A stretch of 45,964 bases of DNA, taken from contig JAGWYJ010000025.1 of assembly GCA_018969425.1 (NCBI GenBank), positions 1 to 45,964 of the forward strand. Reading direction: 5' to 3'. The notes under the pieces are model-generated. The model saw only the letters and a program-made list of their open reading frames with translations. It was not told where the DNA came from and ran no database searches. The position numbers were made by a program, and so were the translations under genes. Origin of the DNA: Alphaproteobacteria bacterium. GTDB lineage: Bacteria; Pseudomonadota; Alphaproteobacteria; Caulobacterales; Hyphomonadaceae. Position 1 is the first letter of the stretch, and each line of letters begins with the position of its first letter. This document shows, in pieces, positions 24,734-34,742 of this stretch.

Positions 24734-25210
24734 CTACTCCGCCGCTTCCTGAGCCGCAGGCAAGGTCACCTTGCCGCCAGCCGCCTCGACTGCAGCGACC
24801 GCCGCCTTCGATGCGCCGGCCACGACGAGTTCGACGCGAGCGGTGATTTTTCCCTTCGCCAGAAGGCGCACGCCGTCACGAGCGCGACGAACAAGACCCG
24901 CGCCAATCAGCGCCTCGGCGTCCACCGGCTTCTTGGCGTCGAGCTTGCCGGCCTTAATCGCCGCGTCGATCCGACCAATGTTCACCCAGGCGTAGGTCGA
25001 GGCGTTCGGCTGGGTGAAGCCCCGCTTCGGCAGACGCATGTAGATCGGCATCTGACCGCCTTCGAAGCCGTTGATGGCCACGCCGCGGCGAGCCTTCTGA
25101 CCCTTTACGCCGCGTCCGCCGGTCTTGCCCTTGCCGGAGCCCACGCCGATCCCGAGACGCGTGCGCGTCTTGCGGGCGCCGGGTTTGTCGGCAATCTGGT
25201 TCAGTTTCAT
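24734..25210 (-). CDS. rplO: 50S ribosomal protein L15
   Basis: This 158-residue protein begins [20 protein letters not shown] and continues [20 protein letters not shown], the glycine/lysine-rich L15 N-terminal extension that threads into 23S rRNA; the globular domain follows. The start at 25210 fits the family; a frame open to 25261 would add an atypical tail. It is 57 bases after rpmD in the spc operon order. Confidence 0.97.
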   Translation of the reverse strand: MKLNQIADKPGARKTRTRLGIGVGSGKGKTGGRGVKGQKARRGVAINGFEGGQMPIYMRLPKRGFTQPNASTYAWVNIGRIDAAIKAGKLDAKKPVDAEALIGAGLVRRARDGVRLLAKGKITARVELVVAGASKAAVAAVEAAGGKVTLPAAQEAAE

Positions 25211-25267
25211 GTCACGCTCCGGATCGCAGGACGGGGACGGACCCCGCCCGCATGGGCTCACGCCCTC

Positions 25268-25453
25268 TTAGTCGACTACTTCCACAAGATGAGCAACCTT
25301 GGCGATCATGCCGCGCACGGCTGCCGTGTCCTCGAGCTCGCGCTCGCGGCGGATACGGTTCAGACCCAGACCGATCAGCGTCGAGCGCTGAGAAGCCTCG
25401 CGACGCTGAGGGCTGCGGATCTGACGGACCCTGAGAGTTTTCTTGGTCGCCAT
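25268..25453 (-). CDS. rpmD: 50S ribosomal protein L30
   Basis: This 61-residue protein has the compact L30 fold: [20 protein letters not shown], a loop, then [20 protein letters not shown]. The start at 25453 gives the usual length; an ATG at 25468 would add five residues. It lies between rpsE and rplO, as in all spc operons. Confidence 0.95.
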   Translation of the reverse strand: MATKKTLRVRQIRSPQRREASQRSTLIGLGLNRIRRERELEDTAAVRGMIAKVAHLVEVVD

Positions 25454-25480
25454 GAGGCGGTCTCCCATTCCTGCCTGAGC

Positions 25481-26059
25481 TTACTGCACGACTTCGGCGA
25501 CGCCGGCGCCGTCGGTGCGGCGCGCCAGGATGTCCTGAACCTTCAGACCGCGCTTGGAGGCGACCTGGCGGGGCGAAGCCTGACGACGAAGAGCGTCCAC
25601 TGTCGCACGAACCATGTTGTAGGGATTGGACGACCCGATCGATTTGGCCACCACATCCTGGATCCCGAGAACCTCGAGCACGGCGCGCATCGGACCGCCG
25701 GCGATCACGCCGGTACCGGCCGGAGCGGACCGCAGAAACACCTTGCCCGCACCCCAGCGGCCGCTGCCGTCATGATGAAGCGTCCGACCCTCGCGAAGCG
25801 GCACGCGGATCATCGACTTCTTGGCCTCTTCGGTCGCCTTGCGGATCGCCTCGGGCACCTCGCGGGCCTTGCCGTGACCAAAGCCGATACGGCCCTTCTG
25901 GTCGCCGACCACCACCAGCGCGGCGAAACCGAAGTTCTTACCGCCCTTCACCACCTTCGCGACGCGGTTGATCGCAACGAGCTTGTCCACAAGCTCGGAC
26001 TGCTCGCGTTCCTCTTCACGATTCTTGCGGCCGCCCCGCTCGCCTCTTTCGCGCGCCAT
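25481..26059 (-). CDS. rpsE: 30S ribosomal protein S5
   Basis: This 192-residue protein at the mRNA entry site has a double-stranded-RNA-binding-like N-terminal domain ([20 protein letters not shown]) and a C-terminal domain with [20 protein letters not shown] and [19 protein letters not shown] charged N-terminal extension ([20 protein letters not shown]) is typical of alphaproteobacteria. It is ten bases after rplR and 27 bases before rpmD. Confidence 0.97.
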   Translation of the reverse strand: MARERGERGGRKNREEEREQSELVDKLVAINRVAKVVKGGKNFGFAALVVVGDQKGRIGFGHGKAREVPEAIRKATEEAKKSMIRVPLREGRTLHHDGSGRWGAGKVFLRSAPAGTGVIAGGPMRAVLEVLGIQDVVAKSIGSSNPYNMVRATVDALRRQASPRQVASKRGLKVQDILARRTDGAGVAEVVQ

Positions 26060-26069
26060 GAGCTTCTCC

Positions 26070-26432
26070 CTAGAAATTCAGTCCGCCCTCGCGGGCGGCT
26101 TCGGCGAGCGCTTTCACGCGGCCATGAAACAGGTAGCCGCCGCGGTCGAAAACGACGTCGGAGACGCCTGCTTTCTTCGCCCGCTCGGCGATGAGTTTTC
26201 CGACCACGCCGGCCGCCGCCGTGTCCGCCCCGGTCTTGCCGGTCGCCCGGAAGTCCTTCTCGAGGGTGGACGCGCTGGCGAGGGTGACCCCCGCCACATC
26301 GTCGATGACCTGCACGGAGATATGCTTTGAGGACCGCGCGACAGAGAGGCGCGGCTTGCCGCCTCCCTTCCTGCGGAGCTGGGTGCGAACGCGCTGAGCG
26401 CGACGGGCTTGTTTTTCTCGCTGGGACAGCAT
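26070..26432 (-). CDS. rplR: 50S ribosomal protein L18
   Basis: This 120-residue 5S rRNA-binding protein has a basic N-terminus ([16 protein letters not shown]) followed by the RLSV-like strand ([20 protein letters not shown]) and the C-terminal [20 protein letters not shown] motif. Length is standard. The gap to rplF is three bases. Confidence 0.97.
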   Translation of the reverse strand: MLSQREKQARRAQRVRTQLRRKGGGKPRLSVARSSKHISVQVIDDVAGVTLASASTLEKDFRATGKTGADTAAAGVVGKLIAERAKKAGVSDVVFDRGGYLFHGRVKALAEAAREGGLNF

Positions 26433-26435
26433 GGC

Positions 26436-26972
26436 TTACTTCTTCTTGCCTTCCTTGCGGCGAACAAACTCGCCCACCTTCCGAACGCCCTTGCCCTTAT
26501 AAGGCTCCGGCGGACGGAACCTGCGGATCTCCGCAGCCACCTGACCGACCGCCTGCTTGTCAGCGCCCGAGATCTTGATCTCGGTGGGCTTGCCGGAGGC
26601 GAAGGTGATGCCCGGAGGGGCCTTGTAGACGACGGGATGAGAGTAACCGAGGCTCAACTCCAGATCCTTGCCTTTCAGAGCGGCCCTGTAACCGACGCCC
26701 TGAAGTTCGAGATCGCGGTCGAAACCCGTGGTCACACCCTTGACCATGTTCTGGATGTTGGCGCGCGTGGTTCCCCACATCGCCTTCGAGCGACGGTCTT
26801 CGGCGTCGCGGGGGGTCACGATGACTTCGCCCTTCTCCAGACGCACCGAGACGAGCTCGGTCAGCGCCATCGAGAGCTCGCCCTTCGGGCCCTTCACCGT
26901 GATCGACTGGGGAGAGATTTTGACATCCACCCCGGCCGGCGCGGCCACTGCTAGTTTTCCAATACGTGACAT
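26436..26972 (-). CDS. rplF: 50S ribosomal protein L6
   Basis: This 178-residue protein consists of two tandem L6 repeats. It begins [20 protein letters not shown] and ends in the conserved [15 protein letters not shown] segment followed by [14 protein letters not shown]. It sits near the sarcin-ricin loop and factor-binding site. It is between rpsH and rplR in the standard order. Confidence 0.98.
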   Translation of the reverse strand: MSRIGKLAVAAPAGVDVKISPQSITVKGPKGELSMALTELVSVRLEKGEVIVTPRDAEDRRSKAMWGTTRANIQNMVKGVTTGFDRDLELQGVGYRAALKGKDLELSLGYSHPVVYKAPPGITFASGKPTEIKISGADKQAVGQVAAEIRRFRPPEPYKGKGVRKVGEFVRRKEGKKK

Positions 26973-26990
26973 GCTTGCTCCTCCGGCCCC

Positions 26991-27386
26991 TTACGAGACA
27001 CGGCAAAGAATTTCGCCGCCGACGTTCTGGCTGCGGGCGTCGTTATCCGACATCACGCCCTTGGGCGTCGACAGGATCGAGATGCCCAGGCCGTTACGGA
27101 CCAGCGGAAGGTCGCCGACCGAAGAGTAAACCCTGCGGCCAGGCTTCGAGATGCGGCGGATCTCGGAGATGACCGGAGCGCCGTCATAGTATTTGAGCTC
27201 GATGTCGAGCTCCTTGCGGCCTTCCTTCTCAACTTCCGAATAGCCGCGGATATAACCCTCGCGCTGGAGAACATCCAGCACGCGCATGCGGAGCTTGGAA
27301 GCCGGAGAGGAGACCGACGAGCGGCCCCGCTGCTGGGCGTTCCGGATCCGGGTGAGCAGATCGCCAAGGGGATCGTTCATCATCAT
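26991..27386 (-). CDS. rpsH: 30S ribosomal protein S8
   Basis: This 131-residue 16S rRNA-binding protein reads [20 protein letters not shown] at the start and ends near [20 protein letters not shown]. Three ATG codons are adjacent (27386, 27383, 27380). GGGAG lies nine bases before the first, which favours 27386, though the downstream ones cannot be excluded. In E. coli S8 represses the spc operon through an rplE-leader site; no equivalent was identified here. Confidence 0.96.
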   Translation of the reverse strand: MMMNDPLGDLLTRIRNAQQRGRSSVSSPASKLRMRVLDVLQREGYIRGYSEVEKEGRKELDIELKYYDGAPVISEIRRISKPGRRVYSSVGDLPLVRNGLGISILSTPKGVMSDNDARSQNVGGEILCRVS

Positions 27387-27400
27387 CGTCGCGATCTCCC

Positions 27401-27706
27401 TTACCAGCTCGACTTGACGAGGCCGGGGATCATCCCCGCCGCGCCATACTCACGAAGCGCGATACGCGACATCTTGAACTTCCTGTAGACCGCACGGGGA
27501 CGCCCGGTGATCTCGCAGCGGCTGCGAACCCGGTTCGGGGCCGAGTTGCGCGGAAGCTTAGCCAGCTTGAGACGCGCCTCGAAGCGCTCCTCAAGCGACA
27601 GGCTCTCGTCAAGCGCCTGAGCCTTCAGCTCGGCGCGCTTGTCCGCATACTGCTCGGCGAGGCGCCGGCGGCGGTTGTTCTTCTCGATTGAACTTTTCTT
27701 CGCCAT
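27401..27706 (-). CDS. rpsN: 30S ribosomal protein S14 (zinc-independent long form)
   Basis: This 101-residue protein is the long, zinc-independent S14: it has one cysteine in the [20 protein letters not shown] region, whereas the short zinc form has a CxxC pair. It ends [14 protein letters not shown], the usual C-terminus. It lies between rplE and rpsH. Confidence 0.97.
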   Translation of the reverse strand: MAKKSSIEKNNRRRRLAEQYADKRAELKAQALDESLSLEERFEARLKLAKLPRNSAPNRVRSRCEITGRPRAVYRKFKMSRIALREYGAAGMIPGLVKSSW

Positions 27707-27724
27707 CTCGTCTCTCCAGCGCGC

Positions 27725-28282
27725 CTAGTTGCGGAAGGGAAAGCCAAACTCCGTCAGGAGCGCTTTCGCCTCTTCGTTCGTGCGCGCCGTCGTGCACACA
27801 ATGATATCCATACCCCAGATCTGATCGACCTGGTCGTAATTGATCTCGGGGAACACGATGTGCTCCTTCACGCCCATCGCGTAGTTCCCGCGACCGTCGA
27901 AGCTCTTGCCGTTCAGTCCGCGGAAGTCCTTGACCCGCGGAAGCGCGATCGTGGTGAGCCGGTCGACAAATTCATACATCCGGTCCCGACGCAGCGTGAC
28001 CTTGCACCCGACCGTCATGCCTTCGCGGACCTTGAAGGTCGCGATCGACTTGCGAGCCTTGGTCTCGACCGGCTTCTGACCGCTGATCGCGGCCAGCTCG
28101 GCCAGGGCCGTGCGGATCTTTTTGCTGTCGGATACAGCCTCCCCGACACCCATGTTGATCACGACCTTGTCAAGGGCCGGGACCTGCATCGGGTTCGTGT
28201 ACTTGAACTGCTCGGTCAGACGATCGCGGATCGATCCGCGATACAGCGTCTTGAGCCGCGGTTCATATTGCGCCTCAGGCAT
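27725..28282 (-). CDS. rplE: 50S ribosomal protein L5
   Basis: This 185-residue 5S rRNA-binding protein contacts S13. Conserved segments are [40 protein letters not shown] and, near the end, [20 protein letters not shown]. The start at 28282 ([14 protein letters not shown]) lies inside the last codons of rplX, an 8-base overlap that implies coupled translation. A longer frame to 28414 only re-reads rplX and is rejected. Confidence 0.97.
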   Translation of the reverse strand: MPEAQYEPRLKTLYRGSIRDRLTEQFKYTNPMQVPALDKVVINMGVGEAVSDSKKIRTALAELAAISGQKPVETKARKSIATFKVREGMTVGCKVTLRRDRMYEFVDRLTTIALPRVKDFRGLNGKSFDGRGNYAMGVKEHIVFPEINYDQVDQIWGMDIIVCTTARTNEEAKALLTEFGFPFRN

Positions 28283-28592
28283 CGATATTCTCCCCGGAAC
28301 GCTTGGCGAAACGCACCTTGCGGCCCTTGTCGTCAGTCTTGAACCCCACGCGGGTCGGCTTGCCGTCGCGCGGATCAACATGCGCAACGTTGGAAACGTG
28401 AATCGGCGCCTCAATGCGCTTGATGCCGCCCTGCTCGAACTGCGACGGCTTCTGATGCTTCACGGCGATGTTCACGCCGGAGACCACCACACGGTTCTCG
28501 TCAGGGATCGAACGGATCACTTCGCCCGTCTTACCCTTGTCCTTGCCCGTCAGGACAACGACCTTGTCGCCCTTCTTGATCTTGGCGGCCAT
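28275..28592 (-). CDS. rplX: 50S ribosomal protein L24
   Basis: This 105-residue assembly-initiator protein has a KOW motif at the start ([20 protein letters not shown]) followed by [15 protein letters not shown]. The stop and the rplN gene share one base (TAATG arrangement at 28592), and the end overlaps rplE by eight bases, so L14-L24-L5 are translationally linked. Confidence 0.97.
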   Translation of the reverse strand: MAAKIKKGDKVVVLTGKDKGKTGEVIRSIPDENRVVVSGVNIAVKHQKPSQFEQGGIKRIEAPIHVSNVAHVDPRDGKPTRVGFKTDDKGRKVRFAKRSGENIDA

Positions 28593-28960
28593 TACAGGAC
28601 CTCCGGCGCAAGCGAGATGATCTTCATGTGGTTTTTCGCACGAAGTTCGCGGGGAACCGGCCCGAAGATTCGGGTTCCGACCGGCTCATTCGAATTGTTG
28701 ACCAGCACAGCGGCGTTGCTATCGAACCGGATCACCGAACCGTCACGACGCTGAATGTCCTTCGCGACGCGAACGACAACGGCGCGACGCACGTCGCCCT
28801 TCTTCACGCGTCCTTTGGGAGCGGCTTCCTTGACCGAAACGACGATCACATCGCCCACGCTGGCATAACGCCTGTGCGAGCCGCCGAGAACCTTGATGCA
28901 CTGGACGCGACGAGCGCCCGAGTTATCAGCGACCTCGAGATTTGTCTGCATCTGGATCAT
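28592..28960 (-). CDS. rplN: 50S ribosomal protein L14
   Basis: This 122-residue protein starts [20 protein letters not shown] and contains [20 protein letters not shown] and ends [16 protein letters not shown], all typical of L14. The start at 28960 overlaps the rpsQ stop by four bases (ATGA). It opens the classical spc group, but no separate promoter fits before it, so S10 and spc genes form one unit here. Confidence 0.98.
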   Translation of the reverse strand: MIQMQTNLEVADNSGARRVQCIKVLGGSHRRYASVGDVIVVSVKEAAPKGRVKKGDVRRAVVVRVAKDIQRRDGSVIRFDSNAAVLVNNSNEPVGTRIFGPVPRELRAKNHMKIISLAPEVL

Positions 28961-29202
28961 GCTGCGTCTCCATCTCTCGGGACGATTTCCCAGTGCTTCA
29001 GTTTCGAGCGCGGCGGGCACTCACGAATGGCCACCACCTGCCCCTCGACCGCCGAATTGGTCTCGTCGTGGGCATGATACTTCTTCGAACGTCGCACGAT
29101 CTTCTTAAACAGGGGGTGCATGAAGGTCCGCTCGATGAGCACGACGACCGTCTTGTCCATCTTGTTGGAGACGACCACGCCTTCCATTATTCGCCTGGGC
29201 AT
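28957..29202 (-). CDS. rpsQ: 30S ribosomal protein S17
   Basis: This 81-residue protein has the OB-fold core [20 protein letters not shown] and [20 protein letters not shown], with [14 protein letters not shown] near the end. The start at 29202 ([10 protein letters not shown]) fits the family; the longer open frame upstream re-reads rpmC. It overlaps rplN by four bases. Confidence 0.96.
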   Translation of the reverse strand: MPRRIMEGVVVSNKMDKTVVVLIERTFMHPLFKKIVRRSKKYHAHDETNSAVEGQVVAIRECPPRSKLKHWEIVPRDGDAA

Positions 29203-29218
29203 GACTGTGTTCCCTGCT

Positions 29219-29431
29219 TCAGGCCGCGGCTGCAGCTTTGGCTTTTTCAGAAAGGATCGTCTCGATCCTGGCGATTTCGCGTCGCACCTGGCGAACGCGT
29301 GACGTCTTCTCGAGCTGGCCGGTCGCCTTCTGGAAGCGCAGGTTGAACTGCTCTTTCTTGAGGCGCGCCAGATCATCCCGAAGCTGGTCGACCGTCTTCA
29401 GACGGATATCTTCAATCTTCATACCGGCCAT
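29219..29431 (-). CDS. rpmC: 50S ribosomal protein L29
   Basis: This 70-residue two-helix protein near the tunnel exit contains [40 protein letters not shown] and an alanine-rich tail (AKAAAAA). Its ATG shares one base with the rplP stop (TGATG). Met4 is an alternative start. Confidence 0.95.
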   Translation of the reverse strand: MAGMKIEDIRLKTVDQLRDDLARLKKEQFNLRFQKATGQLEKTSRVRQVRREIARIETILSEKAKAAAAA

Positions 29432-29847
29432 CAGACGCCTCCCACGCGCGAGACGATTTTCGTCTTGATCGGAAGTTTGGCGGCGCCGAGACGCAGGGCC
29501 TCACGCGCGACCGCATCCGGAACGCCGTCGATCTCGAACATGATCCGGCCCGGCTTCACGCGGCACGCCCAGAATTCGGGAGCGCCTTTACCCGAGCCCA
29601 TTCGGACCTCGTTGGGCTTCTTGGAGACGGGAACGTCCGGGAATACGCGGATCCACACCTTCCCCACGCGCTTCATCTCGCGAGTGATCGCGCGACGAGA
29701 GGCTTCGATCTGACGCGCCGTGACGCGCTCAGGCTCGAGAGCCTTCAGCCCGTAGGAGCCGAAAGACAGAGAGAATCCGGCCTTCGCGGCGCCTTTGATG
29801 CGCCCTTTGAAGGCCTTGCGGAACTTGGTCCGTTTGGGTTGCAGCAT
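29431..29847 (-). CDS. rplP: 50S ribosomal protein L16
   Basis: This 138-residue protein near the A-site begins [20 protein letters not shown] and contains [40 protein letters not shown] and [20 protein letters not shown]. Length is standard. It is 18 bases after rpsC and shares a base with rpmC. Confidence 0.98.
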   Translation of the reverse strand: MLQPKRTKFRKAFKGRIKGAAKAGFSLSFGSYGLKALEPERVTARQIEASRRAITREMKRVGKVWIRVFPDVPVSKKPNEVRMGSGKGAPEFWACRVKPGRIMFEIDGVPDAVAREALRLGAAKLPIKTKIVSRVGGV

Positions 29848-29865
29848 CGACCTGGATCCTCAAAC

Positions 29866-30576
29866 TTAACCGTTGGCGGCCTGGCGAGCCTGACGCGGAC
29901 GGCTGTCGCCGGCTGCCTCATGCTTGCGGTCAAGCGCCATCGGATCGTGCTCCATGATCTCGCCTTTGAAGATCCAGCACTTGATGCCGATGATGCCGTA
30001 GGTGGTGGTGGCCTCAGCCGTACCGTAATCGATATCGGCGCGAAGCGTGTGCAGCGGAACGCGTCCCTCGCGGTACCATTCGGTCCGCGCAATCTCGGCG
30101 CCGCCCAGTCGACCGGCGACGGTCAGACGGATGCCCTGGGCTCCCATCCTCATCGTCGTCTGCATGGCCCGCTTCATGGCGCGACGGAAGGAGACGCGAC
30201 GCTCAAGCTGACGCGCGACGTCTTCAGCGACGAGGCCCGCATCGATCTCAGGCTTGCGAACTTCGACAAGGTTCACGAAGACCTCGTCTGAGACCATCTT
30301 CGACAGGTCCTTGCGCAGCGTCTCGATGTCCGCGCCCTTCTTGCCGATGACCATCCCCGGACGAGCCGTGTGAACGGTGACGCGGCACTTGCGGTGCGGA
30401 CGCTCGATAATGACGCGCGAGACGCCGGACTGCTTCAGACGATCCTTGATATATTTCCGGATCTTGATGTCTTCATGAAGAAGACGGCCGTAATCGGCGC
30501 TGTCAGCAAACCAGCGGCTGTCGGCGGTGCGGTTGACGCCGAGGCGGAAACCGACGGGATTGATCTTCTGACCCAT
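29866..30576 (-). CDS. rpsC: 30S ribosomal protein S3
   Basis: This 236-residue protein at the mRNA entry has a KH domain ([20 protein letters not shown], with GKKG following) and a C-terminal domain with [20 protein letters not shown] and [12 protein letters not shown] basic tail after about 215 is poorly conserved. The start shares one base with the rplV stop (TAATG). Confidence 0.98.
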   Translation of the reverse strand: MGQKINPVGFRLGVNRTADSRWFADSADYGRLLHEDIKIRKYIKDRLKQSGVSRVIIERPHRKCRVTVHTARPGMVIGKKGADIETLRKDLSKMVSDEVFVNLVEVRKPEIDAGLVAEDVARQLERRVSFRRAMKRAMQTTMRMGAQGIRLTVAGRLGGAEIARTEWYREGRVPLHTLRADIDYGTAEATTTYGIIGIKCWIFKGEIMEHDPMALDRKHEAAGDSRPRQARQAANG

Positions 30577-30974
30577 TATGCGGCCTCGGACGTTTGCGCC
30601 ACCACGGAGGTGTCGCGAAGGACGATGGTGATCTGCGAGAAGGGCTTTTCAATCCGTGCGCCGCGTCCGCGCGCCCGAGCGTGCATCCGCTTCATCACGA
30701 GGTTCTTGCCCACATGGGCTTCAGCGACAACCAGGCTGTCGATGTCGAGACCATGGTTGTTGTCCGCGTTGGCGACAGCCGACTTGAGCAGCTTGAGCAC
30801 ATCAGCCGCCGCGCGCTTGCGCGAGAACTCGAGCTCAGCCATCGCCTTGTCGACCTTGTGGCCGCGGATCAGCTGGGCCAGCAGGTTCAGCTTCTGAGGG
30901 CTGATGCGAGCCATCTTCAGAACCGCACGCGATTCATTCGAGGCCTGCTTCGGAGGAGCCTTGGGCTTGCCCAT
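30576..30974 (-). CDS. rplV: 50S ribosomal protein L22
   Basis: This 132-residue tunnel-wall protein contains [40 protein letters not shown] and the beta-hairpin region [21 protein letters not shown] short N-terminal extension ([16 protein letters not shown]) is seen in related alphaproteobacteria. No hairpin deletion associated with macrolide resistance is apparent. Confidence 0.98.
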   Translation of the reverse strand: MGKPKAPPKQASNESRAVLKMARISPQKLNLLAQLIRGHKVDKAMAELEFSRKRAAADVLKLLKSAVANADNNHGLDIDSLVVAEAHVGKNLVMKRMHARARGRGARIEKPFSQITIVLRDTSVVAQTSEAA

Positions 30975-30975
30975 C

Positions 30976-31254
30976 TTACTTCCTCTTCACTTTCTTGTCC
31001 GCGCCGTGACCATAGTAGGTCCGCGTGGGAGCGAATTCGCCAAGCTTGTGACCCACCATCTCCTCGCTCACATTGACCGGCACGAAGGTCTTGCCGTTGT
31101 GAACCTGAAAGGTGAGCCCGACGAACTGGGGCAGAACGGTGGAGCGACGCGACCAGGTCTTGATCGGCGTCGGACGAGCGGCCCCTGTAGCGGCGTCTGC
31201 CTTCTTGAGCAGATAGCCATCGACGAACGGGCCTTTCCAGACGGAGCGCGACAT
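30976..31254 (-). CDS. rpsS: 30S ribosomal protein S19
   Basis: This 92-residue protein of the small-subunit head begins [20 protein letters not shown] and contains [20 protein letters not shown] and [17 protein letters not shown]. The end is basic (KKVKRK). It is 15 bases after rplB and one base before rplV. Confidence 0.98.
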   Translation of the reverse strand: MSRSVWKGPFVDGYLLKKADAATGAARPTPIKTWSRRSTVLPQFVGLTFQVHNGKTFVPVNVSEEMVGHKLGEFAPTRTYYGHGADKKVKRK

Positions 31255-31269
31255 AACTTCCTCTCTCCG

Positions 31270-32097
31270 TTATTTCTTGTGCCGACGACGAACGATCAGA
31301 CGATCGGTCGACTTGTTCCGGCGGGTCTTGGGACCGCGGGTCTTCTTGCCCCACGGGGTGACGGGATGACGCCCGCCTGACGTCTTGCCCTCGCCGCCCC
31401 CATGAGGGTGGTCGACCGGGTTCATGGCGACGCCGCGGACCGAGGGACGCTTGCCAAGGTGGCGCTTACGGCCCGCCTTGCCCAGAATGACGTTGGCGTT
31501 GTCCGGGTTGGAGACCGCGCCGATCGTGGCCATGCACTGCTCGGGCACCAGACGAACCTCGCCGGATCCCATCTTGATCTGCGCATAACCGTCCGCGCGA
31601 CCGACGAGCTGAGCATAAGCGCCCGCCGAGCGCGCCATCTGGGCGCCCTTCAGAGGCTTCATCTCCACATTGTGGATGATGGTGCCGACCGGGATGTTGC
31701 GGAGGGGAAGGGCGTTGCCCGGCTTGATGTCCACCGCTTCGCCCGCGATCACCACATCGCCGACCGCCACGCGCTGGGGGGCGATGATGTAGGACTGCTC
31801 ACCGTCAGCGTAGGTCACCAGGGCGATGAACGCCGTACGGTTGGGATCGTACTCAAGACGCTCGATCGTCGCGGGGATGTCCCACTTGCGACGCTTGAAA
31901 TCGATGATGCGGTAGAGCTTCTTGGCGCCGCCGCCGATACGACGCGCGGTCACGCGGCCGAGGTTGTTCCGCCCGCCTTTGGACGTCAGTCCCTCGGTCA
32001 GAGCCTTGACCGGACGACCCTTGTGCAGACCGGAACGGTCGATCAGGACAAGCTGACGACGGCCGGGCGAGGTCGGGTTATAATGCTTGAGAGCCAT
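31270..32097 (-). CDS. rplB: 50S ribosomal protein L2
   Basis: This 275-residue protein at the subunit interface and peptidyl-transferase region contains [40 protein letters not shown] and the conserved loop [20 protein letters not shown], whose histidine (in HPHGG) is near the catalytic centre. Length is standard. It lies 15 bases after rplW. Confidence 0.98.
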   Translation of the reverse strand: MALKHYNPTSPGRRQLVLIDRSGLHKGRPVKALTEGLTSKGGRNNLGRVTARRIGGGAKKLYRIIDFKRRKWDIPATIERLEYDPNRTAFIALVTYADGEQSYIIAPQRVAVGDVVIAGEAVDIKPGNALPLRNIPVGTIIHNVEMKPLKGAQMARSAGAYAQLVGRADGYAQIKMGSGEVRLVPEQCMATIGAVSNPDNANVILGKAGRKRHLGKRPSVRGVAMNPVDHPHGGGEGKTSGGRHPVTPWGKKTRGPKTRRNKSTDRLIVRRRHKK

Positions 32098-32112
32098 GGT
32101 GGGATCCCGATC

Positions 32113-32412
32113 CTAGAGGCCGGTCGCCACGTCGATGGACTGTCCGTCCTTCAACGTCACGATCGCCTTCTTGATGTCCGAACGACGCCCCGCCACACCG
32201 CGGAAGTTCTTGGTCTTACCCTTCTGGACGAGGGTGTTGACCGAGACGACGTTCACCTTGAACAGAGCCTCAACGGCCTCCTTGATCTGCGGCTTCGTCG
32301 CCGTCAGGGGCACGCGGAAGACAACCTTGTTGAACTCCGAGAGAATGGTCGATTTCTCGGTGATGATGGGCGAGGTGATCAGCCCGTAGTGGATGGTCTT
32401 GGGTTCGGCCAT
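32113..32412 (-). CDS. rplW: 50S ribosomal protein L23
   Basis: This 99-residue tunnel-exit protein docks trigger factor and SRP. It contains [40 protein letters not shown] and a loop with [15 protein letters not shown]. The start at 32412 ([10 protein letters not shown]) lies four bases after rplD and matches the family; an earlier ATG at 32469 re-reads rplD. Confidence 0.96.
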   Translation of the reverse strand: MAEPKTIHYGLITSPIITEKSTILSEFNKVVFRVPLTATKPQIKEAVEALFKVNVVSVNTLVQKGKTKNFRGVAGRRSDIKKAIVTLKDGQSIDVATGL

Positions 32413-32416
32413 GATC

Positions 32417-33055
32417 TTACGCCTTCTCAGCCGCGGCGAAGCGGGCATGAACGCCCTCAACCGCCTCACGGGTCAGGACAAGCGTGCGACGACGCAGAAC
32501 GTCGTACACGTTGAGACCCGCCAGAGGCAGGACGTCGATGTTCGGAATGTTGCTTGCGGCGCGAGCGAAGTTCGAGTCGACTTCCGTTCCGCCGATGACC
32601 AACGCATTGGTGATGCCGAGGGCCTGAAGACGAGCCGTCAGGTCCTTCGTGCGTGGGGCGTCCATCTTGTCCGAGTCAAGAACGATGAGAGACGCATCCT
32701 TGACCTTCGCGGACAGAGCGTGACGAAGCGCCAGGGCGCGAACGCGCTTGGGAAGGCTGTGGGCATGGCTATGGGGATGCGGGCCGTGGGCCGTGCCGCC
32801 GCCGACAAAGATCGGGGCGTTGCGCGAGCCATGACGGGCGCCGCCGGACCCCTTCTGATTGCCGAACTTCTTGGTGGTCCGAGCCACGTTCGAACGCGAC
32901 TTCGTGGAGTGAGTGCCCGCCTGACGCTTGGAGAGCTGGTAGCGAACCATGCGCTGAAGGATGTCGGTGCGGATTTCCGAGATGCCGAATACGGCGTCGT
33001 CGAGCTCAACCTCGCCTGCCGGCTTGGAATCCAGCTTGGTGACTGCGAGTTTCAT
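32417..33055 (-). CDS. rplD: 50S ribosomal protein L4
   Basis: This 212-residue protein has a globular domain and a long loop reaching the tunnel ([20 protein letters not shown] then [20 protein letters not shown]). In E. coli L4 also represses the S10 operon. The ATG shares one base with the rplC stop (TGATG). The tunnel loop is intact. Confidence 0.97.
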   Translation of the reverse strand: MKLAVTKLDSKPAGEVELDDAVFGISEIRTDILQRMVRYQLSKRQAGTHSTKSRSNVARTTKKFGNQKGSGGARHGSRNAPIFVGGGTAHGPHPHSHAHSLPKRVRALALRHALSAKVKDASLIVLDSDKMDAPRTKDLTARLQALGITNALVIGGTEVDSNFARAASNIPNIDVLPLAGLNVYDVLRRRTLVLTREAVEGVHARFAAAEKA

Positions 33056-33798
33056 CAGCCTTGCCCTTCCCTGACGCGCAGACCCGCAGGCGTGGGCGCC
33101 GCCTCGGGACGCTTGGCCTTGACCGCGTCACGAACTTCAACCCAGCCGTTCTCGGCGCCGATCACGGCGCCCTTGACGAGGATGAGACCGCGCTCCGGAT
33201 CGGTGCGCACAATTTCAAGATTCTGTGTCGTGAGCCGCTCGACGCCGTAGTGACCGGCCATCTTCTTGCCCTTGAACACCTTGCCCGGATCCTGACGCTG
33301 ACCGGTCGAACCATGAGCGCGGTGCGTGATCGAGACGCCGTGCGAGGCCCTCATACCGCCGAAATTCCAGCGCTTGATGGCGCCGGCGAAGCCCTTGCCC
33401 TTGGACACGCCCGAAATATCGACCCGCTGGCCCGGAACAAAATGGTCGGCGGAGATATGCGCCCCCACTTCGAGCAGCATGTCGTCCGCAACGCGGAACT
33501 CGCGAACCACCGCCTTGGGCTCAACATTGGCCCGAGCGAACTGGCCGCGGAGCGGCTTGGAGACGTTCTTCGCCTTACGGGTCCCGGCGCCGAGCACGAC
33601 AGCCGTATAGCCGTCATTGCGGGTGACGCGACCGACGACTTCACCGCGCTTGCGGACTTCGACTTCGCGGTCAGCGCGCGTACGAACGCCGACAACCTGG
33701 CACCCTTCGAGGGCGAGAACGGTGACGGGGATGTGCGAGCCGTCAGCTCCGAACACCCGGGTCATCCCAACTTTTCTGGCTACGACGCCGGTACGCAT
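33055..33798 (-). CDS. rplC: 50S ribosomal protein L3
   Basis: This 247-residue protein contains [20 protein letters not shown], the loop [20 protein letters not shown] followed by [15 protein letters not shown], which reaches the peptidyl-transferase centre, and [20 protein letters not shown]. The C-terminal 30 residues ([19 protein letters not shown]) are an extension seen in alphaproteobacteria. It shares one base with both rpsJ and rplD. Confidence 0.97.
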   Translation of the reverse strand: MRTGVVARKVGMTRVFGADGSHIPVTVLALEGCQVVGVRTRADREVEVRKRGEVVGRVTRNDGYTAVVLGAGTRKAKNVSKPLRGQFARANVEPKAVVREFRVADDMLLEVGAHISADHFVPGQRVDISGVSKGKGFAGAIKRWNFGGMRASHGVSITHRAHGSTGQRQDPGKVFKGKKMAGHYGVERLTTQNLEIVRTDPERGLILVKGAVIGAENGWVEVRDAVKAKRPEAAPTPAGLRVREGQG

Positions 33799-34121
33799 CA
33801 GCCGCCCCTCCCTTCGAGTTTGATCTCGACGGCGACGCCGGCCGAAAGATCGAGCTTCATAAGCGCGTCGACGGTCTGCGGGGTGGGATCCACGATGTCC
33901 AGGACGCGCTTGTGCGTGCGGATTTCGAACTGCTCGCGAGACGTTTTGTCGATATGGGGCGAGCGGTTGACGGTGAATTTCTCAATACGCGTCGGCAGCG
34001 GCACGGGGCCGCGAACCTGTGCGCCAGTGCGCTTGGCCGTCGACACGATCTCCCGAGCCGACAGGTCGAGAGCCCGGTGGTCGAAGGCTTTCAGCCGAAT
34101 GCGAATGTTCTGTCTGTCCAT
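33798..34121 (-). CDS. rpsJ: 30S ribosomal protein S10
   Basis: This 107-residue protein is also the transcription antitermination factor NusE. It contains [40 protein letters not shown] and [20 protein letters not shown]. The start at 34121 gives the family N-terminus MDRQNIRI; an in-frame ATG at 34154 is rejected as too long. The ribosome binding site is weak (GGTGGA). It is the first gene of the S10 operon, about 130 bases after a good promoter. Confidence 0.97.
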   Translation of the reverse strand: MDRQNIRIRLKAFDHRALDLSAREIVSTAKRTGAQVRGPVPLPTRIEKFTVNRSPHIDKTSREQFEIRTHKRVLDIVDPTPQTVDALMKLDLSAGVAVEIKLEGRGG

Positions 34122-34156
34122 CGGGTCCACCGAAACAAAACACGAGACGCCCAACC

Positions 34157-34171
34157 GGGGAAACTTTCCCC
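34157..34171. repeat. 15-base inverted repeat in the S10 operon leader
   Basis: GGGGAAACTTTCCCC is symmetrical over 7-base arms around one central base. It lies 36-50 bases upstream of rpsJ within the transcribed leader. The E. coli S10 leader is an L4 target; whether this is a related control element or a protein-binding DNA site cannot be told. Confidence 0.4.
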
Positions 34172-34259
34172 TGCGGTCGTCGTGCGGGATGAATTTTGCC
34201 TTTTCGAACCGGACGCTACGTTTGGCAAAGCCACTGCCAGCGCCTTGGAGCGAGCGGGG

Positions 34260-34288
34260 GTTCTAGATCCGCGACTCGGATGCGTCAA
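34260..34288 (-). promoter_or_regulatory. Sigma70-like promoter of the S10 operon
   Basis: On the minus strand TTGACG (34288-34283) and TAGAAC (34265-34260) are 17 bases apart. Transcription would begin near 34253 and give a leader of about 130 bases before rpsJ. The -35 element is identical to that of the rpsM promoter. Confidence 0.65.
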
Positions 34289-34742
34289 GCGCACTGGAGA
34301 GGAATAGGCCTAATTTCTTAAAGTCATTTCGACCTCAATGGCTGCGAGGGGAGGCTTTTAGGGCCCGACGATCGCCTCCAGACCCCCTATCGGGACAGAA
34401 TCGGTCTCAATTGATACGTAGAAAGCTCCCCTTCCCCTCAGGCTGACCGGCGAAAACGATCCCGGCCGGCCCGACGCGAGCGGGCGGCCTTGAAGGTGGT
34501 CACAGAGATTCGCGGAGCCCAAAAGGACCCAGGGAAGGCGCCTTACCCTACGTCACCCTCTCTACCCCTCAGTCAGGGGCGGCTTTCGGTGTTTGCAGGC
34601 CGCACCCCCCCGCCAGGCGGAAAGCCCTCTCAGCCGTCAAAGCCCCTTCGACCGATCCACCGCGTGTTTGGCAGCCGCAGCGATGGCGCGGCGCACTTGC
34701 CGCTTCGTGGAGGCCTCCAGTAGACTCTGAGGGAGGTGTCTT
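34289..34742. other. Non-coding stretch between the S10 promoter and the small membrane-protein gene
   Basis: With the S10 leader this makes a gap of about 620 bases without a gene. A 77-codon plus frame at 34490-34723 has the Pro/Arg/Ser-rich composition of non-coding DNA. Before the gene at 34743, TTGCCG (34697) and TAGACT (34721) with an 18-base spacer could be a promoter, but it would leave almost no leader. No tRNA or other RNA gene was recognised. Confidence 0.5.

Noticed and set aside
34490-34723. 77-codon plus frame in the tuf-rpsJ interval
   Set aside because: Pro/Ser/Arg/Gly-rich translation, no ribosome binding site and no family resemblance.
34697-34726. Promoter TTGCCG-N18-TAGACT for the small membrane-protein gene
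   Set aside because: The predicted transcription start would fall within the ribosome binding site, so it is noted but not listed as a feature.
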